Notes: generated by a model from the sequence alone, not told the origin. A stretch of 64,000 nucleotides of DNA from Osmia lignaria lignaria (GCF_051020975.1 NW_027478161.1:186001-250000), one strand, 5' to 3'. Counted from the first letter of the stretch, positions 1 to 9,341 are shown. A program made the numbers and translations.

Positions 1-52
1 ACAAAAAAGGTCTCTTAAGATTTTGCCATAGCTCGTTTCGTTTCCGAGATAT

Positions 53-277
53 TTGCAGATATATCTCAAGGGAAGGGGCCTGACGGACATATTTCGAGAT
101 ATTTCTTCTTCTTGTTGTTCTTCTTCTGCACAGCTAAACTGGAAGTGGCATTTCCAGCTCGCAATAGTGCAGAGTTATCTCAAAGAAAGGGGCCACGGTG
201 TTTCTGTATCTCTATTATGTTGGTGCGGCTTCGGAACTTTTAAATATCTTGATATATCTCGAGAACTTCGCATCTGA
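53..277 (+). other. Recurrent 74-codon open frame without ATG; not called a gene
   Basis: Almost every monomer keeps a frame open from the TAG in ccatagctc to the TGA in tctgatc, about 82 codons, but with no in-frame ATG near its start; the first usable codon is TTG (GTG at 57216, CTG in palindrome units). The product would be Ser/Cys-rich in the middle because of the TTC/TTG triplets. Unit 14480 and unit 19603 carry an internal TAG, 46592 and 48201 a frameshift, and units such as 45626 are broken. I read it as a by-product of a conserved DNA sequence. Confidence 0.6.
80..133 (+). other. 3'-splice-site-like signal, repeated in every monomer
   Basis: Unit 53 has CTGAC with its A at 83, a TTC/TTG pyrimidine tract from 102 to about 127, and CACAG ending at 133. 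This order is the arrangement of branch point, polypyrimidine tract and AG acceptor in eukaryotic introns (branch consensus yUnAy). The CTGCAG subfamily has CTAAC instead of CTGAC. The branch-like A is about 50 nt from the AG, somewhat long. The signal is on the plus strand of all monomers. No strong donor is seen; units with aaaaaggtatc offer a weak AAG|GTATC. Function is not shown. Confidence 0.45.
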
Positions 278-374
278 TCAAAAAATATCATAGAACATAA
301 AAAGTAGGAAACTTAATTCTCTACAAAAAAGGTGTCTTAACATTTTGCCATAGCTCGCTTCGTTTCCGAGATAT

Positions 375-696
375 TTGCAGATTTATCTCAAGGGAAGGGG
401 CCTGACGGACATATTTCGAGATATTTCTTCTTCTTGTTGTTCTTCTTCTGCACAGCTAAGCTGGATGTGGCATTTGCGGCTCGCACTAGTGCAGAGTTAT
501 CTCAAAGAAAGGGGCCACGGTGTTTCTGTATCTCTATTATGTTGGTGCGGCTTCGGAACTTTTAAATATCTCGATATATCTCGAAAACTACGCTTCTGAT
601 CAAAAAATATCATAGAACATAAATTGTAGGAAACATAATTCTCTACAAAAAAGGTCTCTTAACATTTTGCCATAGCTCGCTTCGGTTCCGAGATAT
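375..696 (+). repeat. Representative 322-bp monomer, anatomy
   Basis: Taken from anchor to anchor, the unit reads in order: inverted repeat around the anchor (GAGATA...TATCTC, 368-388); purine-rich GGGAAGGGGCC; CTGACGG; second CGAGATATTT copy (417-426); a pyrimidine tract of TTC/TTG triplets ending in TGCACAG; the variable core (ggaagtggcatt then gcggctcgcact, gcagctcgcaat, ccagctcgcaat or acagctcgcaat in different subfamilies); TATCTCAAAGAAAGGGGCCACGG, which repeats the earlier purine block; a G+C-richer stretch (ttggtgcggcttcgg); AAATATCTCGATATATCTCG; TGATCAAAAAATATC; and an A-rich linker ending in AAAAAAGGTCTC and the anchor of the next unit. Two thirds of the unit is mixed composition and the last third is A+T-rich. 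Confidence 0.9.
488..497. repeat. 10-bp palindrome GCACTAGTGC... (shifted copy of the Region I/III core)
   Basis: Units with the gcggctcgcactagtgc core contain the perfect palindrome GCACTAGTGC near residue 107-116 after the anchor, as in unit 375 (about 482-491). It occurs in Regions I and III and a few Region I-like units in Region II (6770, 7092, 12233, 13195, 18318). Most Region II units have gaactagtgc, which breaks it, and gcaatagtgc elsewhere also breaks it. Exact base limits are approximate to a few bases. Confidence 0.65.
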
Positions 697-1060
697 TTGC
701 AGATATATCTCACGGGAAGGGGCCTGACGTACATATTTCGAGATATTTCTTCTTCTTGTTGTTCTTCTTCTGCACAGCTAAGCTGGAAGTGGCATTTGCG
801 GCTCGCACTGTGCAGAGTTATCTCAAAGAAAGGGGCCACGGTGTTTCTGTATCTCTATTATGTTGGTGCGGCTTCGGAACTTTTAAATATCTTGATATAT
901 CTCGAGAACTACGCATCTCATCAAAAAATATCATACTACATAAAAAGTAGGAAACTTAATTCTCTACAAAAAAGGTCTCTTAACATTTTGCCATAGCTCG
1001 CTTGGTTTCCGAGATATTTGCAGATTTATCTCAAGGGAAGGGGCCTGACGGACATATTTC

Positions 1061-1366
1061 GAGATATTTCTTCTTCTTGTTGTTCTTCTTCTGCACAGCT
1101 AAGCTGTATGTGGCATTTGCGGCTCGCACTAGTGCAGAGTTATCTCAAAGAAAGGGGCCACGGTGTTTCTGTATCTCTATTATGTTGGTGCGGCTTCGGA
1201 ACTTTTAAATATCGAGATATTTCTTCTTCTTCTTGTTCTTCTTCTGCACAGCTAAGCTGGAAGTGGCACTTGCAAGTCGCAATAGTGCAGAGTTATCTCA
1301 AAGAAAGGGGCCACGGTGTTTCTGTATCTCTATTATGTTGGTGCGGCTTCGGAACTTTTAAATATC
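1061..1366 (+). repeat. 153-bp internal tandem duplication within a monomer (2 copies)
   Basis: Copies lie at 1061-1213 and 1214-1366. The duplicated part runs from gagatatttcttc to aaatatc, so the join reads AAATATC|GAGATATTT. The copies are not identical: the second has cttcttcttgttcttc and cacttgcaagtcgcaat, a variant otherwise seen in Region II units (17681, 26667, 27628, 31159), whereas the first has ctgtatgtgg with gcggctcgcact. This suggests later conversion of the second copy, or duplication by exchange between different units. Confidence 0.9.
1207..1222. repeat. Inverted repeat AAATATC-GA-GATATTT at the 153-bp duplication join
   Basis: The join between the two 153-bp copies creates 7-bp arms (AAATATC and GATATTT) around a 2-nt spacer. 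Normal monomers do not have this arrangement: there the left arm is followed by TTGATATATCTCG or TCGATATATCTCG and the right arm is preceded by ACATATTTC. The same join occurs at about 2969-2984, 3765-3780 and 3918-3933. Confidence 0.85.
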
Positions 1367-1492
1367 TCGATATATCTCGAAAACTACGCTTCTGATCAAA
1401 AAATATCATAGAACGTAAATTGTAGGAAACATAATTCTCTACAAAAAAGGTCTCTTAACATTTTGCCATTGCTCGCTTCGTTTCCGAGATAT

Positions 1493-2458
1493 TTGCAGAT
1501 TTATCTCAAGGGAAGGGGCCTGACGGACATATTTCGAGATATTTCTTCTTCTTGTTGTTCCTCTTCTGCACAGCTAAGCTGGATGTGGCATTTGCGGCTC
1601 GCACTAGTGCAGAGTTATCTCAAAGAAAGGGGCCACGGTGTTTCTGTATCTCTATAATGTTGGTGCGGCTTCGGAACTTTTAAATATCTTGATATATCTC
1701 GAGAACTTCGCATCTGATCAAAAAATATCATACAACATAAAAAGTAGGAAACTGAATTCTCTACAAAAAAGGTCTCTTAACATTTTGCCATAGCTCGCTT
1801 CGTTTCCGAGATATTTGCAGATTTATCTCAAGGGAAGGGGCCTGACGGACATATTTCGAGATATTTCTTCTTCTTGTTGTTCTTCTTCTGCACAGCTAAG
1901 CTGGAAGTGGCATTTGCGGCTCGCACTAGTGCAGAGTTATCTCAAAGAAAGGGGCCACGGTGTTTCTGTATCTCTATTATGTTGGTGCGGCTTCGGAACT
2001 TTTAAATATCTCGATATATCTCGAAAACTACGCTTCTGATCAAAAAATATCATAGAACATAAATTGTAGGAAACATAATTCTCTACAAAAAAGGTCTCTT
2101 AAGATTTTGCCATAGCTCGTTTCGTTTCCGAGATATTTGCAGATATATCTCAAGGGAAGGGGCCTGACGGACATATTTCGAGATATTTCTTCTTCTTGTT
2201 GTTCTTCTTCTGCACAGCTAAACTGGAAGTGGCATTTCCAGCTCGCAATAGTGCAGAGTTATCTCAAAGAAAGGGGCCACGGTGTTTCTGTATCTCTATT
2301 ATGTTGGTGCGGCTTCGGAACTTTTAAATATCTCGATATATCTCGAAAACTACGCTTCTGATCAAAAAATATCATAGAACATAAATTGTAGGAAACATAA
2401 TTCTCTACAAAAAAGGTCTCTTAACATTTTGCCATAGCTCGCTTCGGTTCCGAGATAT
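1493..2458 (+). repeat. Three standard 322-bp monomers between extended dimers
   Basis: Anchors 1493, 1815 and 2137. Unit 1493 has a TTG in place of the TAG that precedes the open frame in other monomers (ccattgctcg) and the private changes cctcttctgc and tctataatgt. Unit 2137 is nearly the same as unit 53 in its left and central parts but ends with the ctcgaaaactacgcttc haplotype. Confidence 0.8.
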
Positions 2459-3254
2459 TTGCAGATATATCTCACGGGAAGGGGCCTGACGTACATATTT
2501 CGAGATATTTCTTCTTCTTGTTGTTCTTCTTCTGCACAGCTAAGCTGGAAGTGGCATTTGCGGCTCGCACTGTGCAGAGTTATCTCAAAGAAAGGGGCCA
2601 CGGTGTTTCTGTATCTCTATTATGTTGGTGCGGCTTCGGAACTTTTAAATATCTTGATATATCTCGAGAACTACGCATCTCATCAAAAAATATCATACTA
2701 CATAAAAAGTAGGAAACTTAATTCTCTACAAAAAAGGTCTCTTAACATTTTGCCATAGCTCGCTTGGTTTCCGAGATATTTGCAGATTTATCTCAAGGGA
2801 AGGGGCCTGACGGACATATTTCGAGATATTTCTTCTTCTTGTTGTTCTTCTTCTGCACAGCTAAGCAGTATGTGGCATTTGCGGCTCGCACTAGTGCAGA
2901 GTTATCTCAAAGAAAGGGGCCACGGTGTTTCTGTATCTCTATTATGTTTGTGCGGCTTCGGAACTTTTAAATATCGAGATATTTCTTCTTCTTGTTGTTC
3001 TTCTTCTGCACAGCTAAGCTGGAAGTGGCATTTGCGGCTCGCACTAGTGCAGAGTTATCTCAAAGAAAGGGGCCACGGTGTTTCTGTATCTCTATTATGT
3101 TGGTGCGGCTTCGGAACTTTTAAATATCTTGATATATCTCGAAAACTACGCTTCTGATCAAAAAATATCATAGAACATAAATTGTAGGAAACATAATTCT
3201 CTACAAAAAAGGTCTCTTAACATTTTGCCATAGCTCGCTTCGTTTCCGAGATAT
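2459..3254 (+). repeat. Two-monomer higher-order unit (321 + 475 bp), copy 2
   Basis: Unit 2459 matches unit 697 at its diagnostic sites (cctgacgtac, gcactgtgc, catctcatc, catactac). Unit 2780 matches unit 1018 up to its internal duplication but has gcagtatgtgg and tgtttgtgcgg. The separation from copy 1 is 1762 bp. Confidence 0.85.
2823..3128 (+). repeat. 153-bp internal tandem duplication within a monomer (2 copies)
   Basis: Copies at 2823-2975 and 2976-3128 with the same join as at 1213/1214. Here both copies carry gcggctcgcactagtgc, unlike the unit at 1018 where the second copy has a different core. Confidence 0.9.
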
Positions 3255-4203
3255 TTGCAGATATATCTCAAGGGAAGGGGCCTGACGTACATATTTCGAG
3301 ATATTTCTTCTTCTTGTTGGTCTTCTTCTGCACAGCTAAGCTGGAAGTGGCATTTGCGGCTCGCACTGTGCAGAGTTATCTCAAAGAAAGGGGCCACGGT
3401 GTTTCTGTATCTCTATTATGTTGGTGCGGCTTCGGAACTTTTAAATATCTTGATATATCTCGAGAACTACGCATCTGATCAAAAAATATCATACTACATA
3501 AAAAGTAGGAAACTTAATTCTCTACAAAAAAGGTCTCTTAACATTTTGCCATAGCTCGCTTGGTTTCCGAGATATTTGCAGATTTATCTCAAGGGAAGGG
3601 GCCTGACGGACATATTTCGAGATATTTCTTCTTCTTGTTGTTCTTCTTCTGCACAGCTAAGCTGGATGTGGCATTTGCGGCTCGCACTAGTGCAGAGTTA
3701 TCTCAAAGAAAGGGGCCACGGTGTTTCTGTATCTCTATTATGTTGGTGCGGCTTCGGAACTTTTAAATATCGAGATATTTCTTCTTCTTGTTGCTCTTCT
3801 TCTGCACAGCTAAGCTGGAAGTGGCATTTGCGGCTCGCACTAGTGCAGAGTTATCTCAAAGAAAGGGGCCACGGTGTTTCTGTATCTCTATTATGTTGGT
3901 GCGGCTTCGGAACTTTTAAATATCGAGATATTTCTTCTTCTTGTTGTTCTTCTTCTGCACAGCTAAGCTGGAAGTGGCATTTGCGGCTCGCACTAGTGCA
4001 GAGTTATCTCAAAGAAAGGGGCCACGGTGTTTCTGTATCTCTATTATGTCGGTGCGGCTTCGGAACTTTTAAATATCTTGATATATCTCGAAAACTACGC
4101 TTCTGATCAAAAAATATCATAGAACATAAATTGTAGGAAACATAATTCTCTACAAAAAAGGTCTCTTAACATTTTGCCATAGCTCGCTTCGTTTCCGAGA
4201 TAT
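3255..4203 (+). repeat. Two-monomer higher-order unit, copy 3, with triple internal block (321 + 628 bp)
   Basis: Unit 3255 repeats the gcactgtgc deletion and cctgacgtac of 697 and 2459, with a private ttgttggtcttc. Unit 3576 carries three copies of the 153-bp block instead of two. It lies 796 bp after copy 2, directly adjacent to it, so the pair has been tandemly amplified. Confidence 0.85.
3619..4077 (+). repeat. 153-bp internal block in three tandem copies
   Basis: Copies at 3619-3771, 3772-3924 and 3925-4077, each beginning gagatatttcttc and ending aaatatc. All three have the gcggctcgcactagtgc core; small differences are ggatgtgg in the first, ttgctcttc in the second and tgtcggtgcgg in the third. 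153 is a multiple of three, so the by-product open frame passes through all copies (3576-4106). Confidence 0.9.
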
Positions 4204-4525
4204 TTGCAGATATATCTCAAGGGAAGGGGCCTGACGGACATATTTCGAGATATTTCTTCTTCTTGTTGTTCTTCTTCTGCACAGCTAAGCTGGAAGTGGC
4301 ATTTGCGGCTCGCACTAGTGCAGAGTTATCTCAAAGAAAGGGGCCACGGTGTTTCTGTATCTCTATTATGTTGGTGCGGCTTCGGAACTTTTAAATATCT
4401 TGATATATCTCGAGAACTACGCATCTGATCAAAAAATATCATACTACATAAAAAGTAGGAAACTTAATTCTCTACAAAAAAGGTCTCTTAACATTTTGCC
4501 GTAGCTCGCTTCGTTTCCGAGATAT

Positions 4526-5486
4526 TTGCAGATTTATCTCAAGGGAAGGGGCCTGACGGACACATTTCGAAATATTTCTTCTTCTTGTTGTTCTTCTTCT
4601 GCACAGCTAAGCTGGAAGTGGCATTTGCAGCTCGCAATAGTGCAGAGTTATCTCAAAGAAAGGGGCCACGGTGTTTCTGTACCTCTATTATGTTGGTGCG
4701 GCTTCGGAACTTTTAAATATCTTGATATATCTCGAGAACTACGCATCTGATCAAAAAATATCATAGAACATAAAAAGTAGGAAACTTAATTCTGTACAAA
4801 AAAGGTATCCTAACATTTTGCCATAGCTCGTTTCGTTTCCGAGATATTTGCAGATTTATCTCAAGGGAAGGGGCCTGACGGACATATTTCGAGATATTTC
4901 TTCTTCTTGTTCTTCTTCTGCACAGCAAAGCTGGAAGTGGCATTTACAGCTCGCAATAGTGCAGAGTTATCTCAAAGAAAGGGGCCACGGTGTTTCTGTA
5001 TCTCTATTATGTTGGTGCGGCTTCGGAACTTTTAAATATCTCGATATATCTCGAAAACTACGCTTCTGACCAAAAAATATCATAGAACATAAATTGTAGG
5101 AAACATAATTCTCCACAAAAAAGGTCTCTTAACATTTTGCCATAGCTCGCTTCGTTTCCGAGATATCTGCAGATATATCTCAAGGGAAGGGGCCTGACGG
5201 ACATATTTCGAGATATTTCTTCTTCTTGTTGTTCTTCTTCTGCACAGCTAAGCTGGAAGTGGCATTTGCGGCTCGAACTAGTGCAGAGTTATCTCAAAGA
5301 AAGGGGCCACGGTGTTTCTGTATCTCTATTATGTTGGTGCGGCTTCGGCACTTTTAAATATCTGGATATATCTCCAGAACTACGCATCTGATCAAAAAAT
5401 ATCATAGAACATAAAAAGTGGGAAACCTAATTTTCTACAAAAAAGGTCTCAACATTTTGCCGTAGCTCGCTTCGTTTCCGAGATAT
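4526..5486 (+). repeat. 961-bp trimer higher-order repeat, copy 1
   Basis: Units 4526 (acacatttcgaaat, tacctctattatg), 4848 (3-bp deletion cttgttcttcttctgc, gcacagcaaagc, ttacagctc) and 5167 (CTGCAG, gcggctcgaact, ctggatatatctccag). Unit lengths are 322 + 319 + 320. Confidence 0.88.
5163..5176. repeat. Perfect 14-bp palindrome ATATCTGCAGATAT, first of 36
   Basis: A T-to-C change turns the anchor TTGCAG into CTGCAG and, with the linked atatatctc, gives a perfect 14-bp palindrome. Its C lies at 5167, 6128, 8377, 10305, 10627, 11268, 11590, 11912, 12874, 14480, 14802, 15446, 17359, 19603, 19925, 20890, 21853, 23457, 24421, 26025, 31800, 32122, 32441, 33404, 33726, 35334, 35656, 36300, 36943, 38551, 38873, 39517, 40160, 41123, 42086 and 43372. 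All lie in Region II. Units outside this class still have the weaker arms GAGATA and TATCTC. Confidence 0.88.
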
Positions 5487-6447
5487 TTGCAGATTTATCT
5501 CAAGGGAAGGGGCCTGACGGACACATTTCGAAATATTTCTTCTTCTTGTTGTTCTTCTTCTGCACAGCTAAGCTGGAAGTGGCATTTGCAGCTCGCAATA
5601 GTGCAGAGTTATCTCAAAGAAAGGGGCCACGGTGTTTCTGTACCTCTATTATGTTGGTGCGGCTTCGGAACTTTTAAATATCTTGATATATCTCGAGAAC
5701 TACGCATCTGATCAAAAAATATCATAGAACATAAAAAGTAGGAAACTTAATTCTGTACAAAAAAGGTATCTTAACATTTTGCCATAGCTCGCTTCGTTTC
5801 CGAGATATTTGCAGATTTATCTCAAGGGAAGGGGCCTGACGGACATATTTCGAGATATTTCTTCTTCTTGTTCTTCTTCTGCACAGCAAAGCTGGAAGTG
5901 GCATTTACAGCTCGCAATAGTGCAGAGTTATCTCAAAGAAAGGGGCCACGGTGTTTCTGTATCTCTATTATGTTGGTGCGGCTTCGGAACTTTTAAATAT
6001 CTCGATATATCTCGAAAACTACGCTTCTGACCAAAAAATATCATAGAACATAAATTGTAGGAAACATAATTCTCCACAAAAAAGGTCTCCTAACATTTTG
6101 CCATAGCTCGCTTCGTTTCCGAGATATCTGCAGATATATCTCAAGGGAAGGGGCCTGACGGACATATTTCGAGATATTTCTTCTTCTTGTTGTTCTTCTT
6201 CTGCACAGCTAAGCTGGAAGTGGCATTTGCGGCTCGAACTAGTGCAGAGTTATCTCAAACAAAGGGGCCACGGTGTTTCTGTATCTCTATTATGTTGGTG
6301 CGGCTTCGGCACTTTTAAATATCTGGATATATCTCCAGAACTACGCATCTGATCAAAAAATATCATAGAACATAAAAAGTAGGAAACTTAATTCTCTACA
6401 AATAAGGTCTCAACATTTTGCCATAGCTCGCTTCGTTTCCGAGATAT
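5487..6447 (+). repeat. 961-bp trimer higher-order repeat, copy 2
   Basis: Units 5487, 5809 and 6128 repeat 4526, 4848 and 5167 in order at an offset of 961. The few differences include ctcaaacaaagg in unit 6128. The match stops in the linker of the third unit, where copy 1 reads gtgggaaacctaattttc and copy 2 reads gtaggaaacttaattctc. Confidence 0.88.
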
Positions 6448-7413
6448 TTGCAGATTTATCTCAAGGGAAGGGGCCTGACGGACATATTTCGAGATAATAC
6501 TTCTTCTTGTTGTTCTTCTTCTGCACAGCTAAGCTGGAAGTGGCATTTGCGGCTCGAACTAGTGCAGAGTTATCTCAAAGAAAGGGGCCACGGTGTTTCT
6601 GTATCTCTATTATGTTGGTGCGGATTCGGAACTTTTAAATATCTCGATATATCTCGAGAACTACGCTTCTGATCAAAAAATATCATAGAACATAAATTGT
6701 AGGAAACTTAATTCTCTACAAAAAAGGTATCTTAACATTTTGCCATAGCTCGCTTCGTTTCCGAGATATTTGCAGATTTATCTCAAGGGAAGGGGCCTGA
6801 CGGACATATTTCGAGATATTTCTTCTTCTTGTTGTTCTTCTTCTGCACAGCTAAGCTGGATGTGGCATTCGCGGCTCGCACTAGTGCAGAGTTATCTCAA
6901 AGAAAGGGGCCACGGTGTTTCTGTATCTCTATTATGTTGGTGCGGCTTCGGAGCTTTTAAATATCTCGATATATCTCGAAAACTACGCTTCTGATCAAAA
7001 AATATCATAGAACATAAATTGTAGGAAACATAATTCTCTACAAAAAAGGTCTCTTAACATTTTGCCATAGCTCGCTTCGTTTCCGAGATATTTGCAGATA
7101 TATCTCAAGGGAAGGGGCCTGACGGACATATTTCGAGATATTTCTTCTTCTTGTTGTTCTTCTTCTGCACAGCTAAGCTGGAAGTGGCATTTGCGGCTCG
7201 CACTAGTGCAGAGTTATCTCAAAGAAAGGGGCCACGGTGTTTCTGTATCTCTATTATGTTGGTGCGGCTTCGGAACTTTTAAATATCTTGATATATCTCG
7301 AGAACTACGCATCTGATCAAAAAATATCATACTACATAAAAAGTAGGAAACTTAATTCTCTACAAAAAAGGTCTCTTAACATTTTGCCATAGCTCGCTTC
7401 GTTTCCGAGATAT
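6448..7413 (+). repeat. gataatac unit followed by two Region I-like monomers
   Basis: Unit 6448 carries gataatacttcttc with gcggctcgaact and cggattcgg. Units 6770 (ggatgtggcattcgcggctcgcactagtgc) and 7092 (gcggctcgcactagtgc, catactacat) look like Region I units 375 and 4204; the stretch from about 6968 to 7390 parallels about 4080 to 4500. Confidence 0.7.
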
Positions 7414-8697
7414 TTGCAGATTTATCTCAAGGGAAGGGGCCTGACGGACATATTCCGAGATATTTCTTCTTCTTGTTGTTCCTCTTCTGCACAGCTAAGC
7501 TGGAAGTGGCATTTGCAGCTCGCAATAGTGCAGAGTTATCTCAAAGAAAGAGGCCACGGTGTTTCTGTACCTCTATTATGTTGGTGCAGCTTCGGAACTT
7601 TTAAATATCTTGATATATCTCGAGAACTACGCATCTGAGCAGAAAATATCATAGAACATAAAAAGTAGGAAACCTAATTTTCTACAAAAAAGGTCTCTTA
7701 ACATTTTGCCGTAGCTCGCTTCGTTTCCGAGATATTTGCAGATTTATCTCAAGGGAAGGGGCCTGACGGACACATTTCGAAATATTTCTTCTTCTTGTTG
7801 TTCTTCTTCTGCACAGCTAAGCTGGAAGTGGCATTTGCAGCTTGCAATAGTGCAGAGTTATCTCAAAGAAAGGGGCCACGGTGTTTCTGTACCTCTATTA
7901 TGTTGGTGCGGCTTCGGAACTTTTAAATATCTTGATATATCTCGAGAACTACGCATCTGATCAAAAAATATCATAGAACATGAAAAGTAGGAAACTTAAT
8001 TCTGTACAAAAAAGGTATCTTAACATTTTGCCATAGCTCGCTTCGTTTCCGAGATATTTGCAGATTTATCTCAAGGGAAGGGGCCTGACGGACATATTTC
8101 GAGATATTTCTTCTTCTTGTTGTTCTTCTGCACAGCAAAGCTGGAAGTGGCATTTACAGCTCGCAATAGTGCAGAGTTATCTCAAAGAAAGGGGCCACGG
8201 TGTTTCTGTATCTCTATTATGTTGGTGCGGCTTCGGAACTTTTAAATATCTCGATATATCTCGAAAACTACGCTTCTGACCAAAAAATATCATAGAACAT
8301 AAATTGTAGGAAACATAATTCTCCACAAAAAAGGTCTCTTAACATTTTGCCATAGCTCGCTTCGTTTCCGAGATATCTGCAGATATATCTCAAGGGAAGG
8401 GGCCTAACGGACATATTTCGAGATATTTCATCTTCTTGTTGTTCTTCTTCTGCACAGCGAAGCTGGAAGTGGCATTTGCAGCTCGCAATAGTGCAGAGTT
8501 CTCTCAAAGAAAGGGGCCACGGTGTTTCTGTATCTCTATTATGTTGGTGCGGCTTCGGAACTTTTAAATATCTTGATATATCTCGAGAACTACGCATCTG
8601 ATCAAAAAATATCATAGAACATAAATAGTAGGAAACTTAATTCTCTCCAAGAATGTCTCGCAACATTTTGCCATAGCTCGCTTCGTTTCCGAGATAT
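7414..8697 (+). repeat. Tetramer motif Q, occurrence 1
   Basis: Ordered units: 7414 (attccgagat, gaaagaggcc, gtgcagcttcgg, gatc/gagcagaaaa), 7736 (acacatttcgaaat, cagcttgcaat), 8058 (ttgttgttcttctgc -3 bp, acagcaaagc) and 8377 (CTGCAG, cctaacgg, tttcatcttc). The same order appears at 9342, 13517, 18640 and, with a hybrid first unit, 16406. Confidence 0.85.
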
Positions 8698-9341
8698 TTG
8701 CAGATTTATCTCAAGGGAAGGGGCCTGATGGACATATTTCGAGATATTTCTTCTTCTTGTTGTTCTTCTTCTGCACAGCTAAGCTGGAAGTGGCATTTGC
8801 GGCTCGAACTAGTGCAGAGTTATCTCAAAGAAAGGGGCCACGGTGTTTCTGTATCTCTATTATGTTGGTGCGGATTCGGAACTTTTAAATATCTCGATAT
8901 ATCTCGAAAACTACGCTTCTGATCAAAAAATATCATAGAACATAAATTGTAGGAAACTTAATTCTCTACAAAAAAGGTATCTTAACATTTTGCCATAGCT
9001 CGCTTCGTTTCCGAGATATTTGCAGATTTATCTCAAGGGAAGGGGCCTGACGGACATATTTCGAGATATTTCTTCTTCTTGTTGTTCTTCTTCTGCACAG
9101 CTCAGCTGGAAGTGGCATTTGCGGCTCGAACTAGTGCAGAGTTATCTCAAAGAAAGGGGCCACGCTGTTTCTGTATCTCTATTATGTTGGTGCGGCTTCG
9201 GAACTTTTAAATATCTTGATATATCTCGAGAACTACGCATCTGATCAAAAAATATCATACTACATAAAAAGTAGGAAACTTAATTCTCTACAAAAAAGAT
9301 CTCTTAACATTTTGCCATAGCTCGCTTCGTTTCCGAGATAT
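8698..9341 (+). repeat. Two monomers: cctgatgg type and cagctcagc/cacgctg type
   Basis: Unit 8698 follows a linker reading ctccaagaatgtctcgcaac; unit 9020 has gcacagctcagc and gccacgctg. Both match 20246 and 20568 at an offset of 11,548, including the private caagaatg, so these two sites share a recent common source. Confidence 0.8.

Larger units (their letters stand above)
697..1492 (+). repeat. Two-monomer higher-order unit (321 + 475 bp), copy 1
   Basis: Unit 697 has cctgacgtac and a 1-bp deletion (gcactgtgc instead of gcactagtgc), giving 321 bp; unit 1018 follows with cgcttggtttcc before it and a 153-bp internal duplication. The same ordered pair recurs at 2459 and 3255. Offset to the second copy is 1762 bp, to the third 2558 bp. 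Confidence 0.85.
1..4525 (+). repeat. Region I: satellite subfamily with GCACTAGTGC core and extended monomers
   Basis: Twelve anchors (53, 375, 697, 1018, 1493, 1815, 2137, 2459, 2780, 3255, 3576, 4204). Most units carry gcggctcgcactagtgc; units 53 and 2137 instead carry aaactgg with ttccagctc and share the left flank taagattttgcc...ctcgtttcg, so they are sisters 2084 bp apart. None has the CTGCAG palindrome, the acacatttcgaaat variant or the gataatac variant that define Region II. Three units are enlarged by a 153-bp internal duplication. Confidence 0.85.

Noticed and set aside
39..57. CENP-B box
   Set aside because: The anchor flank CTTCGTTTCCGAGATAT shares the start TTCGTT with the box but lacks the required central A and the CGGG at the right positions.
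280..330. A-tract-phased curved DNA (aaaaaatatc and acaaaaaagg about 44 bp apart)
   Set aside because: Only two A-tracts per monomer; too little to support intrinsic curvature by eye.
3576..4106. 176-codon plus-strand frame as a repeat protein gene
   Set aside because: It starts at TTG, and its internal 51-residue repeats are just the 153-bp DNA duplication, whose length happens to be divisible by three.
8268..8615. Minus-strand open frames of 111-126 codons spanning the linker of two monomers (also 10196-10576, 11159-11539, 11481-11861)
   Set aside because: They are made of the same satellite sequence, cross monomer borders, exist only where particular variants remove stops, and have no family features.
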